Part shown: piece by piece, positions 9,990-21,800 of the stretch
How the letters are laid out: the number at the start of each line of letters is the position of its first letter
How positions within the stretch are numbered: the first letter of the stretch is position 1
Assembly (NCBI RefSeq): GCF_004011695.2
Contig: NC_082417.1
Coordinates: 930,001-994,000 of the forward strand
Reading direction: 5' to 3'
DNA from: Ascochyta rabiei
Taxonomy: Eukaryota > Ascomycota > Dothideomycetes > Pleosporales > Didymellaceae
Length of the DNA stretch: 64,000 bases
Made by a program: the position numbers and the translations under genes
The notes under the pieces: generated by a model
Databases searched by the model: none
What the model saw: only the letters and a program-made list of their open reading frames with translations
Told to the model about the DNA's origin: nothing

Positions 9990-12955
9990 GTATCTCTACC
10001 TAATTAGAAACTTACTTAAGATATCTAAGCTAACCCTAAGAAAATAGTAAAATAACTAGTTCCTAGCACTAAATATAACAATCTTGCTGTTAGGGCTTAG
10101 GCTTACCCTAGGCAGTTTGTTAAAAAGTTTTTCTATTATCCTTTTACCTTAGGATTAAATATCTATATTTATTATGTCTATATATAACATATATGTTATT
10201 ACTACTAGTAGATATACTTTCTACTCTACCTAAGCTTCTTCTATCTCCTACTTTCTCTGCTACACAACTTGTTAAAGGGGCGTTTCTAAAACAATTATAT
10301 CTTATTAAACAGCTAGTATCTCTAAACTCTAATACTAGTAATAGTAAGGCAACTATTGTAGTATAGGATTAGTAGTAGACAACTACATTATAGGGAAGTA
10401 ATCCTACTTCTAAAAAGCTATATTAGGATGCACTAACTTACTTAGGCTAGATCTAGAGTAGATATAGCAAAGCCTTTTAGGTATAAAATAGCTATCTATA
10501 CGTATACTATTATAACTATAGGTTAGTTCTTTAACACCTAGTTATAAAAGGCTGTAGGACTAAGTATCTTATCTAACACCTTAGTTTATAAGCCTGCAGA
10601 CAAATTAAGAATCCTACTTATACTTTATTAAACCTCCTATTATATCTATACACTGCCTACTAGTAAAATAAAAACTAGATTTCTTCTAATCCTATATATT
10701 CTGCTTTAGCCTTTAAAACAGAGCTTATACAATTAGTTGTTAACAACAACCTCTTATTTTAAATAATTAAACAGCTGTTATTCAAACAATTTATCTACTT
10801 CCTAAGGCTAGAAGCTGTAATAACTACCTGTTATAAATTTAGCTAGATGTTCTAGAGCTAATTTAAGGCTGCTAAACACGCTCTTCTCTAGGATCTTAGT
10901 TATAGTACCAAATTGTCTATTGCATTAGATGCCTAGACTGTAAGTAATTACCTTATCTTTCTAGCTATTAAAGGTTACTATATAAATAAGAGCTAGAAAT
11001 TATAAGAAGTCCTTTTAGACTTTATTCCTATACACAGAAGATATACAGGATCCTCTATAGTATAGTAAGTTCTTTAACTTCTTTAGGAAACTAAAACTAT
11101 AAAATAACTGCTTACTATTACTTATAATAATGGAAGTAATAACAGTGCATTATTACAGACCTTTAAGAGGTTGCTACAGCAGAACAACATTACTTAGGAT
11201 AGTAGAGAGAACACTGTTCCTTGTCTTACATATATAGTTAACCTTATTATGTAAGAAATTATTTACTATCTCTAACTTAAGGTATTACTAGAACTAGAGT
11301 ATGCATAAAGGCTGCAGTAACGCTATATTAGGGGTATTAAAAACAGCATGTCTGTTCTAAACTCTCTCTAGAAGGTAGAAATCTTTTATTATATTATTTT
11401 ATTATATACTAAGTGTAACACAGATCTAAGCTATCTACATTGTAATAGATCTATTACTACAACATTTTAAGAGGTTTCTTACACTATATAGTAATATTCT
11501 AGCAAATTATTAACTATTAGTTATACAAGATGTTAGGACTAGGTAGAACTCTACCTACAATATGTGTAAGCGCGCACTAAAGCTTTAGGTCTACATTAAT
11601 AAATAGTTAGAGTAAGAAAATGTACTAAAGGCACTAAGCTATAGAGAAGGTGCTTCTATATATAATAAGGTAGCAGAAGCTAATTTTAAAGATCTTAAGA
11701 AACTTTAACTAGTAACAACTAAGTAGTAGCACCTGCAGGCTGTTACAATAATGCTACAGTAATTTAAGAAGGCATCTAGTGCCCTTAGTAAGACTTATAA
11801 GCCCCTTATCTAGCACATCTAGCTAATATATAACTAGCTATTTAATTTCTTAGATTAGATAACTAAAGAGCTTAGTAATAACCTAGGTTACGCTAATAAC
11901 TTAGAATAGCTAGAAGTTATAAAAGCAGCTGCGCAAAAGGGTTGTATTAAGCTGTCTAAGTACTATTTAAAAACAGAGAACAGTTACAGGTTCTTGTTTA
12001 ACTATGCAACTATTTTAGATCTAAGCTAGAAGCTTACTGTGTATAAGGTAATGTTATTATAGCAGTTTATTACATACAATTACTAACTACGTTATAAGAA
12101 TAATACCTAGGAAGTTTAAGATAAGCACATATACTAAGAGTAATTCTTATAATACGTAGATTGTAATAATAATAACAATTTAGGTTGCTCTATATAAGTA
12201 CTTTACAACCCTGTTTAACAGTTAGTAGAAGATAATTAGTTCTAAAAACCCGTAATATTAGTCTAGTAACCTAATAGGAGCTTCTTATCCTACAGTTAGA
12301 GTTTAAACCTGTCTAATAATAACAAGGAGGTAGCTTACACCTGCTAAGAAGGAGAGGCCTATCTTAGTACCCCTTGCATAAAACAGGGAGATAGATTTAA
12401 ACTACTAGACTAGTAGAAGGTTAACGCTGTAACTTATCTATAACTTACTTATGTAGTAAAAGATATACTTACAGTACGAATAATAGAAGTTAGAGTTAAG
12501 TAGGTGTTTAACACAGCTAGAGATGTAATTAGGGACTAACAGTATAGGTTTTCTACTACTATAATATACTAGATTATAATTCTAAAGGATTCTCTTGCTT
12601 TAGCACTAATATAAGAAGGGGAGGAGGCAGCTTTAGATAAGCTAGATAATCTCTTTAAGCTACTAGCTTATCCTAGTCTAGAAACAGAGGTTATAGAAGA
12701 AGAGCAACACAGTAGTAGTACTAAAGAAACTAGTCTATTAACTCTATCTTAGTAAGAACAGCGGCTGCAAAAGAGAGCAAGGCTACTACAGTATTAGGAT
12801 ACATAGTTCTGTAATAAATAGCTGTTATAAGTAGAGAAAATCTCGAAATTCTATCCTTTATTTAAATTTTTTAAAATTAAGTTCTGTATGTATATAGTAT
12901 TTCTAAGTAGCATACTATTAAGTATATTGTCTGTAGTATTATAGAAGATAAGGTA
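9990..12955 (+). pseudogene. hAT-family transposase relic
   Basis: A hAT (Restless-like) transposase recognisable from about 10260 to 12620 (roughly 780 codons, family-typical). Visible pieces: a DDE-core segment LLDFIPIHRRYTGSSI near 11020-11070 followed by TITYNNGSNN near 11115-11145, where the family has T-D-N-x-S-N-N, so the catalytic Asp appears lost; KLSKYYLKTENSYRFLFNY near 11950-12005 and ATILDLS with the Leu-rich continuation; and the C-terminal dimerisation domain at 12360-12620 (FKLLD, then VKDILTV, VFNTARDVI). All other damage is TAG/TAA at expected Gln/Trp. The N-terminal BED finger is not clearly seen. I could not identify the terminal inverted repeats; the right end must lie before the telomere-like array at 12961. 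Confidence 0.8.
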
Positions 12956-12960
12956 ACTTT

Positions 12961-13260
12961 AACCTACCCTACCCTACCCCTACCTAACCTCTACCCTACC
13001 CCTACCTAACCCCTACCTAACCCCTAGCTAACCCCTAGCTAACCCTACCCTACCTAACCCCTACCTCTACCTCTGGTCCGTGCGGACTGTACCCTACCCC
13101 TACCCCACGCTAGAGGTACCCCTACCCTACCCCTACCTAACATCTATGTAGACCCTACCCTACCCCTACCCCATGTAGACCCTACCCCTACCCTACCCCT
13201 ACCTAACGTCCGTGCAGACCGTACCTAACCCCTACCTAACCCCAGGGTACCCCCTACCCT
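12961..13260. repeat. Interstitial telomere-like array (CCCTAC/CCCTAA variants)
   Basis: About 300 bp of mixed CCCTAC, CCCCTAC, CCCTACCTAA and CCCCTAGCTAA units, i.e. variants of the fungal telomere unit CCCTAA on the plus strand. Two GTCCGTGC-containing blocks (13077-13091 and 13208-13222) and GTAGACC blocks interrupt it. It sits between the hAT relic and a 5'-truncated Gypsy fragment, so it is internal, not a chromosome end in this window. Origin could be telomere addition at a break, a subtelomeric satellite, or expansion of a C-rich element end. Confidence 0.8.
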
Positions 13261-13261
13261 T

Positions 13262-13926
13262 TTGCCAGCGTAGGTTAAAACAATCTAAGAATAGCTACTC
13301 CTGCGTACAGTTTATAATATCTTAGTATTTATAGGCTTTATAAACTACTATTAGAGGTTTATTATAGGGTTTTCTAAATTAGCCTTACTATTAACTAAAT
13401 TAACCTAGAAAGGGCTAAATCTGGCTAAATCTGGTTAAGCAATAAGGAAGGAGAAGAGTTAGCCTCTTAAGCTAAGCAAAGAATCCCTACAAGCTTTCTA
13501 GAATATTAAGGATTTATTTATTAACGTACCTATCTTAGTTTATTTTATACCTAATAGAGAGACTAGGAAAGAAGTAGATGCCTCTAGAGGCGCTATCTTA
13601 GGGATCCTTAGTTAACTAGTCCCTAGAGAGGGGAAGCTAGCCTAATAGAGGCATATAGACTTCTATTTAAAGAAGTTAATCTAACCTAAGTATAACTATA
13701 ATACTTACAACTAGGAGCTTCTTACAATTGTCTAGAGCCTATAGTATTAGCAAAGATACTTAGACAGTACCTTCTTTAAGATCCTAACAGATTACTAAAA
13801 CCTAAAATAGTTTATAGAGACAAAGGTTCTTAGCTATTAGTAAGTAAGGGCATACTTAGTGTTATCTAAGTTTAACTTTATAATAACTTATTACCTAGGG
13901 TCTATAAACCCTATAGATAGACCCTT
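13262..13926 (+). pseudogene. Gypsy G1-X fragment: end of RT and RNase H
   Basis: Plus-strand homologue of 32765-33378 (G1-A) and 48150-48780 (G1-C). Readable pieces are VYNILVFIGFINYY, the RNase H start EVDASRGAILGIL near 13570-13610 and KYNYNTYN. The left end is abrupt at the telomere-like array, so gag, protease and most of RT are missing. The right end is the CCCTT target duplication of Copia-B1; the same element continues at 26184 on the far side of that insertion. Stops are TAG/TAA only. Confidence 0.85.
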
Positions 13927-14088
13927 TGTTAGATACTATGCTTAATGTACAAAGATAATAATAAAGGTGATTAAAGAATAATTATCTGTCTTAATAGCTC
14001 ATTTTATGTGTGTGTGCCGCTAGCCCCTAAGTTAACCAAGGTTAACCCTAAACCCCCAACTTGGCTCAGCAGGGTTAGTTATCTAACA
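13927..14088 (-). repeat. Copia-B1 3' LTR
   Basis: 162 bp LTR; ends TGTTAGATA and TATCTAACA on the plus strand; contains GCCGCTAGCCCCTAAG, shared by all Copia-B LTRs here. Confidence 0.9.
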
Positions 14089-16115
14089 CACCCCCTTAGC
14101 TTTAAGGCCCCTTAAAGCTAGACATAATTAGCTCTTATTCTACCTCTAGGTTAGTAAGCTTTTAGTTAAGTAATTCTATCTAGGTATTAGCTAGCTTTCT
14201 TTGTTTAGTATGTTTCTCTAGTCCTAGCTGCCTTAGAAAGGTTAACTAGTTGCTTGCAGGCAGAGCCTTTATATGTCTGTTAGCTAATATCTTAGTAGAT
14301 AAGCCATAGATTACTGTTATAGTACCTTTGTTTGCCTTTTATTCCAGCTAGTAGTTATAAATGTCTACATGTTATAGTTTAGTTTAGAGTTTTAAGACTT
14401 CCATATTAATTAATTAGATAGTCTAGGTATTATTGTATTAAATAGTAATTATTAATTATAAGAGGTGTATGCTAAGTTCTAATAATAGTTGTAAGATAAA
14501 GATAGCTTCCTTAGCTACCTGTGCTAGGGCAAGTAGCTCTGCTTTAGTTGTTAATATAGTAACTATGTCTTGTTTATTAGCTCTCTAGGTAATAGGTCCT
14601 CTATATAGTTTAATAGTATATCCTTAGGAGCTCTTCCTATTAAAAGTATTATTAGTAAATAATCTATTACTATTAACTACTAGGTGCTTATTGCCTCTAA
14701 AGGTAAGGGATAGGTCTTGTGTTCCTTGTAGGTACAATAGTACTTAATCTGCTGCGTTATAATGCTGCTGTCTAGGGTTAGTTAGAAACTGTGCCAGCCT
14801 AGATATAGGAAAGGCAATATTAGGCCTAGTAGTAACTACAGTAAAGAGGAGAGACCTAATCTTTCTCTAGTATTTGTTAATTTCTAATACTGCAGCTTCC
14901 CTGTTATTTAGTAGAAGCTTAATATTTATTATTAGTGTTTTATGTTATATTTCTGTCTTATCTGCTAAAGAGATAATTTTATTAATGTATAACGCCTGTA
15001 AAAGGAAGATTCTTAGATTATCTTAATCTTAGGCTATCCCTACCCCTAGGAACTATTGTAGATTATTTCCTCCTGTAACAGAGTATTTGTTAGTAATATA
15101 GCTAAGGGCCTTATCCGCCTTATATTTTCTAGTTAGGTAATAAGCTATAATAATATTGTCTATATAGAAGAAGATAGTAACTCTATTCATAAGTAAGCAG
15201 CAGGATTTATAGGGAACAACTGTAAATCTATAGCTTGTTAGAGTAGATATAAATTCCTTCTGCTAGAGGCGTAGAGAGATTCTTAGTCTATATAGTGCCT
15301 TATATAGCTGTACGACTATGCCTAGTTTCTAATACCTATATAGCATCCTTATATAGACCTTTCTATTAACTAATATATAAATAAAGGCGTTTATAACATT
15401 AAAGTACTTAAGTTCTAGGTTATGTGCTGCTAAAATTGCTATAAGCATTCTAAAGGACCTACTAGCTAGTGTTACTGCGTAGATATCTTTAGAAGTAATG
15501 TTTTATTACTAGTTACCTTAGACTACTAGTTGCGCCTTATATTTAAGTAGGTAGTAGTTCTTATTAAGCTTGTACGTGTATACCTATATACAGTTAAGTA
15601 TCTAGTGTCCTACTGCCTTAGTCTTTATTAGGGGTACTTTAGACTATAACCTTATATTCTAATAGCTGCTAAGGTGTTCTTACTTAGCTTCTTTAAACTA
15701 TTAGTAAAGCAGGTGGCCCTCTAGGTTTAATTGTGCTATTAGCTCTAGTAGGAGTTAGCTTTAATAAGGCTTAAGGCCTTTTATTAGTATTTGTTTTAAC
15801 CTAGCCTTATTAATATTGTTGCCCTAGTATGTGCCTATGTATCTACCTTATATAATAGCTATAAATGCAGCTTTCTATAGGATAGTTTGTAAAGTTCCTT
15901 AGGATTGCGCTAGTGTTAATTCTAACTAATTAGCAGTTAACTAGTGCCACCTGCTAACTCCTAATTAGCTGTTACCTCTTGCTAACTAGGATAACAACAG
16001 TATGTTTATTAACATCGTAACTAGTAGCAGAGTTAGAGGAGGGGTTAGATATATAATTCTAGCTTCCTGTATAGTATTATATCCTAGTTAATCTTCTATA
16101 GTATTTAAGTGTGTA

Positions 16116-16157
16116 ACGTAATCTACGGGTGAGCGGATCAAACGGGTGAGTGGATCA
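16116..16157 (+). repeat. Pogo-1 left terminal inverted repeat
   Basis: 42 bp. Inside it the block ACGGGTGAGCGGATCA occurs twice, 17 bp apart; the same holds at the right end, suggesting paired transposase-binding sites. Confidence 0.88.
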
Positions 16158-16198
16158 CTCTGCCAAGACCACACCAAACCTCCACCTTACCACGCAAT

Positions 16199-17847
16199 GC
16201 CTCAACAACAACATCAATCTACGCCCTTAAGAGAAGCTGCGATACAGCTTGCGCTCCAGGCAATTAAATAAGACGTAACGCTTACCCTGTAACGCGCTGC
16301 AGCTATATATAACGCGCCTTATAGCACACTACACGCTTAATACACAGGACGACCTGCACAAGCTGATTATACGCCAGTTCAACAGATTATAGACCAGACT
16401 AAGGAGGACGTAATTGCTAAGTACATCCTTAAGCTAGATGCACAAGGATTTGCCCCTTAGCTAGCTGCTGTAGCTGATATAGCTAATTCTTTGCGTGCTA
16501 AGCGCAATTTAGGCCATGTTGGCATAAACTGGCCTAACATGTTTATTAAGCGCCGCCCTGACCTTAAAGTAAGGTTTAATTGCAAGTACGACTACAAGAG
16601 AGCCCTCTGTAAGGATCCAGAGATTATTAGGGGCTGGTTTAGGCTTGTAGCGAATGTCAAAGCTAAGTATAGCATCTAGGACAATAACACATACAACTTT
16701 AATAAGACAGGCTTTATAATAGGCCAGATATTAACAGGAGCAGTTATTACAGGCTTAGAGCGTTAAGGACGGCTAAAGGCAGTGCAGTAGGGCAATTAAG
16801 AGTAGACAACGGTTATACAGGGCATTAATGGCACAGGGTAGGCTATTCTACCCTTTATTATCTTTAAAGGCCGCAACCACCTCTCTGCCTGGTACAAAGA
16901 GGACAATCTGCCCTATAACTAGGTTATTAGAGTCTCTGAGAACAGATAGACTACTAACAAGCTTAGTCTAGACTAGTTAAAGCACTTTAATGCCTATACA
17001 AAGACGCGCACCTAAGGAGTACACCAGCTGCTCCTTATTAACAGCTACAAGAGCCACAACTCCCTTAACTTCTAACAATACTGTAAGGAAGCAAAGATTG
17101 TTACACTGTGTATGCCTCTATACTCATCTCACCTCTTACAACCACTAGATGTGGGTTGTTTTGCCCCTCTAAAGAAGGTATATAGGCGCTAAGCTAAGAA
17201 TCTTATATGTAACTATATTACTTATATTACTAAAACTAAGTTTCTACTATGCTTTATAGACGCCTATAAGGAGACATTTACTTCTAGCAATATCTAAGGA
17301 GGCTTCTAAGGCGCTGGAATAGTCCCCCTTGACCCAGAACGGGTCATAATAGGTCTTAATGTCCGCCTACGTACCCCACCGCTACCTACTGTAGAAGATG
17401 AGCCCTGGCATTCCCAAACCCCAAGCACTACCCTACAATTAGGGTCGCAATTAACGCTGGTTTAAGAGAGGATTTAAAGGCATGCAAGCAGCTTACCAAC
17501 TTTAATAGTTAAGGCATTTAAAAAGCTTGCTAAAGGCGCAGCTATAGTAGCGCACAACTGGTGTTGGCTTAAGGGAGATTACTAGGCTTCGAGCAGCAAA
17601 TGAGGCTGCTACACGACGTAAATCGCATAAAAGAAAGCAATTACAGCAGGAGGGAGTCCTAACAGCTAAGGAAGGCCTTTAATTAACTACTCTAACTAAG
17701 TTTAGGGCGCGTGGTAATGGTAAGAAGGCAAAGAAGCGAGTGCGCGCTAAAGGAGGGGAAGTAACCTAAAGACGCTGTACAAAGTGCTACAATGTTAGAC
17801 ATAACTTACGTACATGTAAGAAGGCTGTAGAAGATGTTTCTAAATAA
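16199..17847 (+). pseudogene. Pogo-1 transposase, catalytically dead
   Basis: ATG at 16199, start MPQQQHQSTPLREAA, homologous to Fot1/pogo transposases (about 550 codons). N-terminal helix-turn-helix/CENP-B-like region to about 16680; DDE core 16690-17160; the conserved segment SSHLLQPLDVGCFAPLKK at about 17125-17178; C-terminal basic region and a zinc knuckle C..C....H....C at 17771-17822. The first Asp block reads FNKTGF (family F-D-E-T-G-F) and the second reads LINSYKSHNS (family I-D-G-H-x-S-H-N-S): both Asp are now Asn through G to A. Stops are TAG/TAA at Gln/Trp. A single frame change lies at about 17555-17575. Confidence 0.9.
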
Positions 17848-17934
17848 TATTATGTACTGCACTACTGTATACAAGGCTAAAGTGGGCTAATGCAAGCTAT
17901 AATAGGGTAGAGATTTGGTGTGGTCTTAGCAAAG

Positions 17935-17976
17935 TGATCCGCTTACCCGTTTGATCCGCTCACCCGTGGAGTACGT
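17935..17976 (-). repeat. Pogo-1 right terminal inverted repeat
   Basis: 42 bp inverted copy of 16116-16157, ending GGAGTACGT next to the TA duplication. Confidence 0.88.
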
Positions 17977-18572
17977 TAATAGTGTTGTCCTTATAGAATA
18001 ACTAGATTTTAACCTTATTTTAGGCTAGAGGCAGAAGCTCTACGCTTCTTGTCTATATTACTATCTCTTTAAGAGTGCTGTGTATAAGGTTGTCTATTAG
18101 GTCCTAAGTCTAGCTACTAAAGACAGTATCCTTATTAAAGATTACATCTCTTATGCTAATAACTTTTATTAAGGTTAGAATCTATATCTAATATATATTT
18201 AAGGATTAGTATCCTACTAGGTATCCTATCTATGCTCTTAGGTCTAGTTGGTAGAGTTGTAATTTTCCTTAAAGGGTGTTACTTATAAGAGTAAAGGCTT
18301 TACATCTATATGCTCTTAGATATGCCTAGTTTAGTTTCCTGCTTTATATATTTAGGCTAGCTAGTTAAGCTATATAGGTAAGGAACATATTATAGGGTGT
18401 TTTCTAGTTATTTAATAACCTTAGTGTTTAGTTGTATAGGTACACTGCTGCCCTTATAATCTCTAGCTACATTTTCTATAGTAGGTTTGCGTCTAATATT
18501 ATAGGGCGTGCCTTATCTTTTATTACACCCCCTAAGCGTTTAGCACCTCTATTCTGTGCTTAGGTGTCTAGT

Positions 18573-18734
18573 TGTCAGATAACCGACCTTGCCGAGCGAA
18601 GTTAGGGGTTTAGGGTTAACCTTAGTTAACTTAGGGGCTAGCGGCACACACACGTAAAATGAGCCATTAAGACAGATAATTATCAATTAATTACCTTTAT
18701 TATTATCTTTGCACATTAAGCATATTATATAACA
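18573..18734 (+). repeat. Copia-B2 5' LTR
   Basis: 162 bp, TGTCAGATAACC at the start, ATATAACA at the end (other copies ATCTAACA). Confidence 0.92.
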
Positions 18735-18869
18735 ATTAAGAGTCTTACTAACACTACTAAAATACCCTTTAATATGTTGCTATTAACTAACTTATGCGTA
18801 ATTTATTAATAATTCTTATAGATTACATAACCTACACACCTTAGTTATATTATCTACAGACCTGCTGCG

Positions 18870-21800
18870 CCTCTCTAGACGTATAGGAGAAGATAGACAT
18901 AAATTAGACTATCCCTCTAAGGACTAAGCTACAAGTACCTAACGCCTTAGACATTACTAACTATAAGAGGAGGCTAGCCCTTAGCAATAATAAATAAGGA
19001 AACCCTTAGCTTCTAGAAATCCTATCTAAACTATTAGCTAACAGCCTAAAGGTATAGAAGGAAGAAAATAACTATTAGAAGAGCTGCCTTAAATCCTACA
19101 AGATAGCGGATAGAGACTACTACAGGGAACAAACTAACCTAGACAAGGTAGTAATGTTTATCTAAAGCTTAGTATTACCTTATCTTATAAAGAACTGCTG
19201 CTAACTAGGTAAATTAATTTAAATATAGCTTATTAGCCTTAAATACATAGTTAGTATTAATACTAAAGAAGAACAATTACGCGCACGCCACTAATACCTA
19301 GCAGCCCTTAAACTAATAAGACAACCTAGGAGCTAGGATACCTAGCTCCTTAAGTATAATTATGCTATAACTAAAGCTAAAACTAAGGGTATTACTAAAA
19401 TTTACAATATACAAGAAACTATCTAAGACTTCTTAGATTTAGTAATAAAAATAGCGCTAACCTAGGTAACAATATTCTAGGACTATAGTAGATAAGAATA
19501 AGATATAACTTATAAAGAAATAACAAAACGCTTCTAAAAGCATATAAGTAAGTACTACCCTAAGGGGAGACAGCAAAGAGGCGCCTTTACTGCAGGGAAC
19601 AACTTAACTCTTACTACTAGTAGTAAATCTACCCTAGATACTAATAGGGACGCCTCTTATGTTATTAAGGACGTATTATCTACTCCTACTATATAGGGGA
19701 GTTAGAGAAGACCTTATTAAAAACAGAATATTAGTTAAATAACTATATCTAAGCAGTCCCTAAGAGGGGATATAGTAGCAGCTAGAGCAGTAAAATACCC
19801 TGCTTGTAGACAACGCTATAGACTAGAAGATTGCTACTATGTCTATAAAGATAAAGCACTAGAGTAGTTTACCCTATGTAATAGAATTGCTAAGATAGTA
19901 TAATTTAGGATAGAACAAAATCCTAACATTTAAGATTAGGTTAGATCTGCAAAACAAGCTTGTACTAAGACACTAGCTATTAAGACATCCTAAACACTAG
20001 AGGCACCTCTAGGATAACTATAGGGACAAAACATATTAATAATTAACATAAGTCTAGTTAAAGAATTATATAATATAGAGCTACTAAGCTACCCTCTTAG
20101 GAACTCCTTTATCCTTAACTTAGGATTAATAATCTATATTATAAACAACAAGGACTAAATATAAGACCTTACTCTACCTGTATTAAACCACTACCTATAG
20201 GCAGGAAACTCCTAAGTATAGATATAGGGATATAGCACTGTCTATCTCTATCTATTAGACACAAGCTAACTAACTACTCTTAAACTACGCAACGTAGCAT
20301 AGTGCCTAGACATACTTTAGAACCTTGTCTCTTTCTAACAACTACGTTAACAGGGCATCTAGTAGGACACAAAAGGAGATCTAACTTAGCTTAGACAAGT
20401 AGACAACACAGCTATCATATCCTTAGATAAATAATATAGATAATAGGTACTTAGGGAACAGCTACAGGCAGCATTTGTAATATAATTAACACAAGGCTAA
20501 ACACCTAAGACTACTACTGCTCTGCTATAGCACAAGTAAATAGGGCACCCTAGAGCTGCTACTATTAAACACCTTATCTAACAATCTTAGGGGGTAAGAG
20601 TTAGGGGTATTACTACAGTCTAATGTAATGCTTACAGACAAGCTAAGACTAAGAGGTAAATTAGTTAAACACTATAAATAAGTAATAAAGGACTAGGAGA
20701 ACGTATAGTAATTAACTTCTACTTATATAAAGAAGAAAGCTTTACTAAGAAAAAGAGCTAATTACTTGCTGTTAACAGGCAATCTAGCTTCCTCTAGGAC
20801 TTCTATTTTAACGATAATTAACTAGGAAAGACAATTATCTATTTCCTAGACACTCTTACACAATTCCTGCTAAAACAATATAAGATCTAGGTTAAGGTAA
20901 TTAAGTGTAATAGTAAAATTACTATAATAAAACTAGAAGTATTAAGATAGTGCTCTGCACAATTAATTAGGCTTAAGCCTTCTACACTAGACACCTAAGC
21001 ACAGAACAGAGGTGCTAAACGCTTAAGGGGTGTAATAAAAGATAAGGCACACACTATAAGATTAGACGCAAACCTACTATAGGAAATATAGGTAGAGATT
21101 ATAAGGGCAGCAGTGTACCTATACAACTAAACACTAAGGTTATTAAATAACTAGAAAACACCCTATAATATTTTCTTTACCTATATAGCTTAACTAGCTA
21201 GCCTAAACATATAAAGTAAGAAACTAAACTAGGCATATCTAAAAGCATATAGATATAAAGCCTTTACTCTTATAGGTAATACCCTTTAAGGAAAGTTACA
21301 ACTCTAGTAACTAGACCTAAGAGCATATGTAGGATACCTAGTAGGATACTAATTCTTAAATATATATTAGATATAGATTCTAACCTTAGTAAAAGTTATT
21401 AGCATAAGAGATGTAATCTTTAATAAGGATACTGTCTTTAGTAGCTAGACTTAGGACCTAATAGACAATCTTATACACAGCACTCTTAAAGAGATAGTAA
21501 CTTAGACAAGAAGCGTAGAGCTTCTGCCTCTACCCTAAAATAAGGTTAAAATCTAGTTATTCTATAAGGACAACACTATTACACACTTAAATACTATAGA
21601 AAATTAACTAGGTTATAATAATAGAAAGAAAGCTGGACATATATATCTAACCCCTCCTCTAACTCTGCCACTAGTTACGTTATTAATAGACACGTTGTTC
21701 TTATTCTAGTTAGTAAGAGGTAACAGCAAATTAGGAGTTAGCAGGTAGCACTAGTCAACTGCTAATTAGTTAGAATTAACACTAGCGTAATCTTAAGGAA

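Larger units (their letters stand above)
16116..17976 (+). mobile_element. Pogo-1: Fot1/pogo DDE DNA transposon, 1861 bp
   Basis: Flanked by TA at 16114-16115 and 17977-17978, the pogo/Tc1 target duplication; the uninterrupted target is seen in Copia-B2 (near 21570). Imperfect 42 bp terminal inverted repeats at 16116-16157 and 17935-17976, 4 mismatches. Length and single transposase match Fot1-type elements. It inserted into Copia-B1 after that element had arrived. Confidence 0.93.
14089..18572 (-). pseudogene. Copia-B1 gag-pol, 3' part (integrase end, RT, RNase H)
   Basis: Minus-strand homologue of 20980-23606 in B2. RNase H lies around 14200-14800, RT around 14950-15700 with YIDN active site near 15160, and the integrase C-terminal/linker region around 15700-18560. 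The pogo element at 16116-17976 splits the linker. Stops are at Gln/Trp positions. The left end abuts the 3' LTR; the right end is the CTAGT duplication (18568-18572) made by Copia-B2. Confidence 0.85.
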
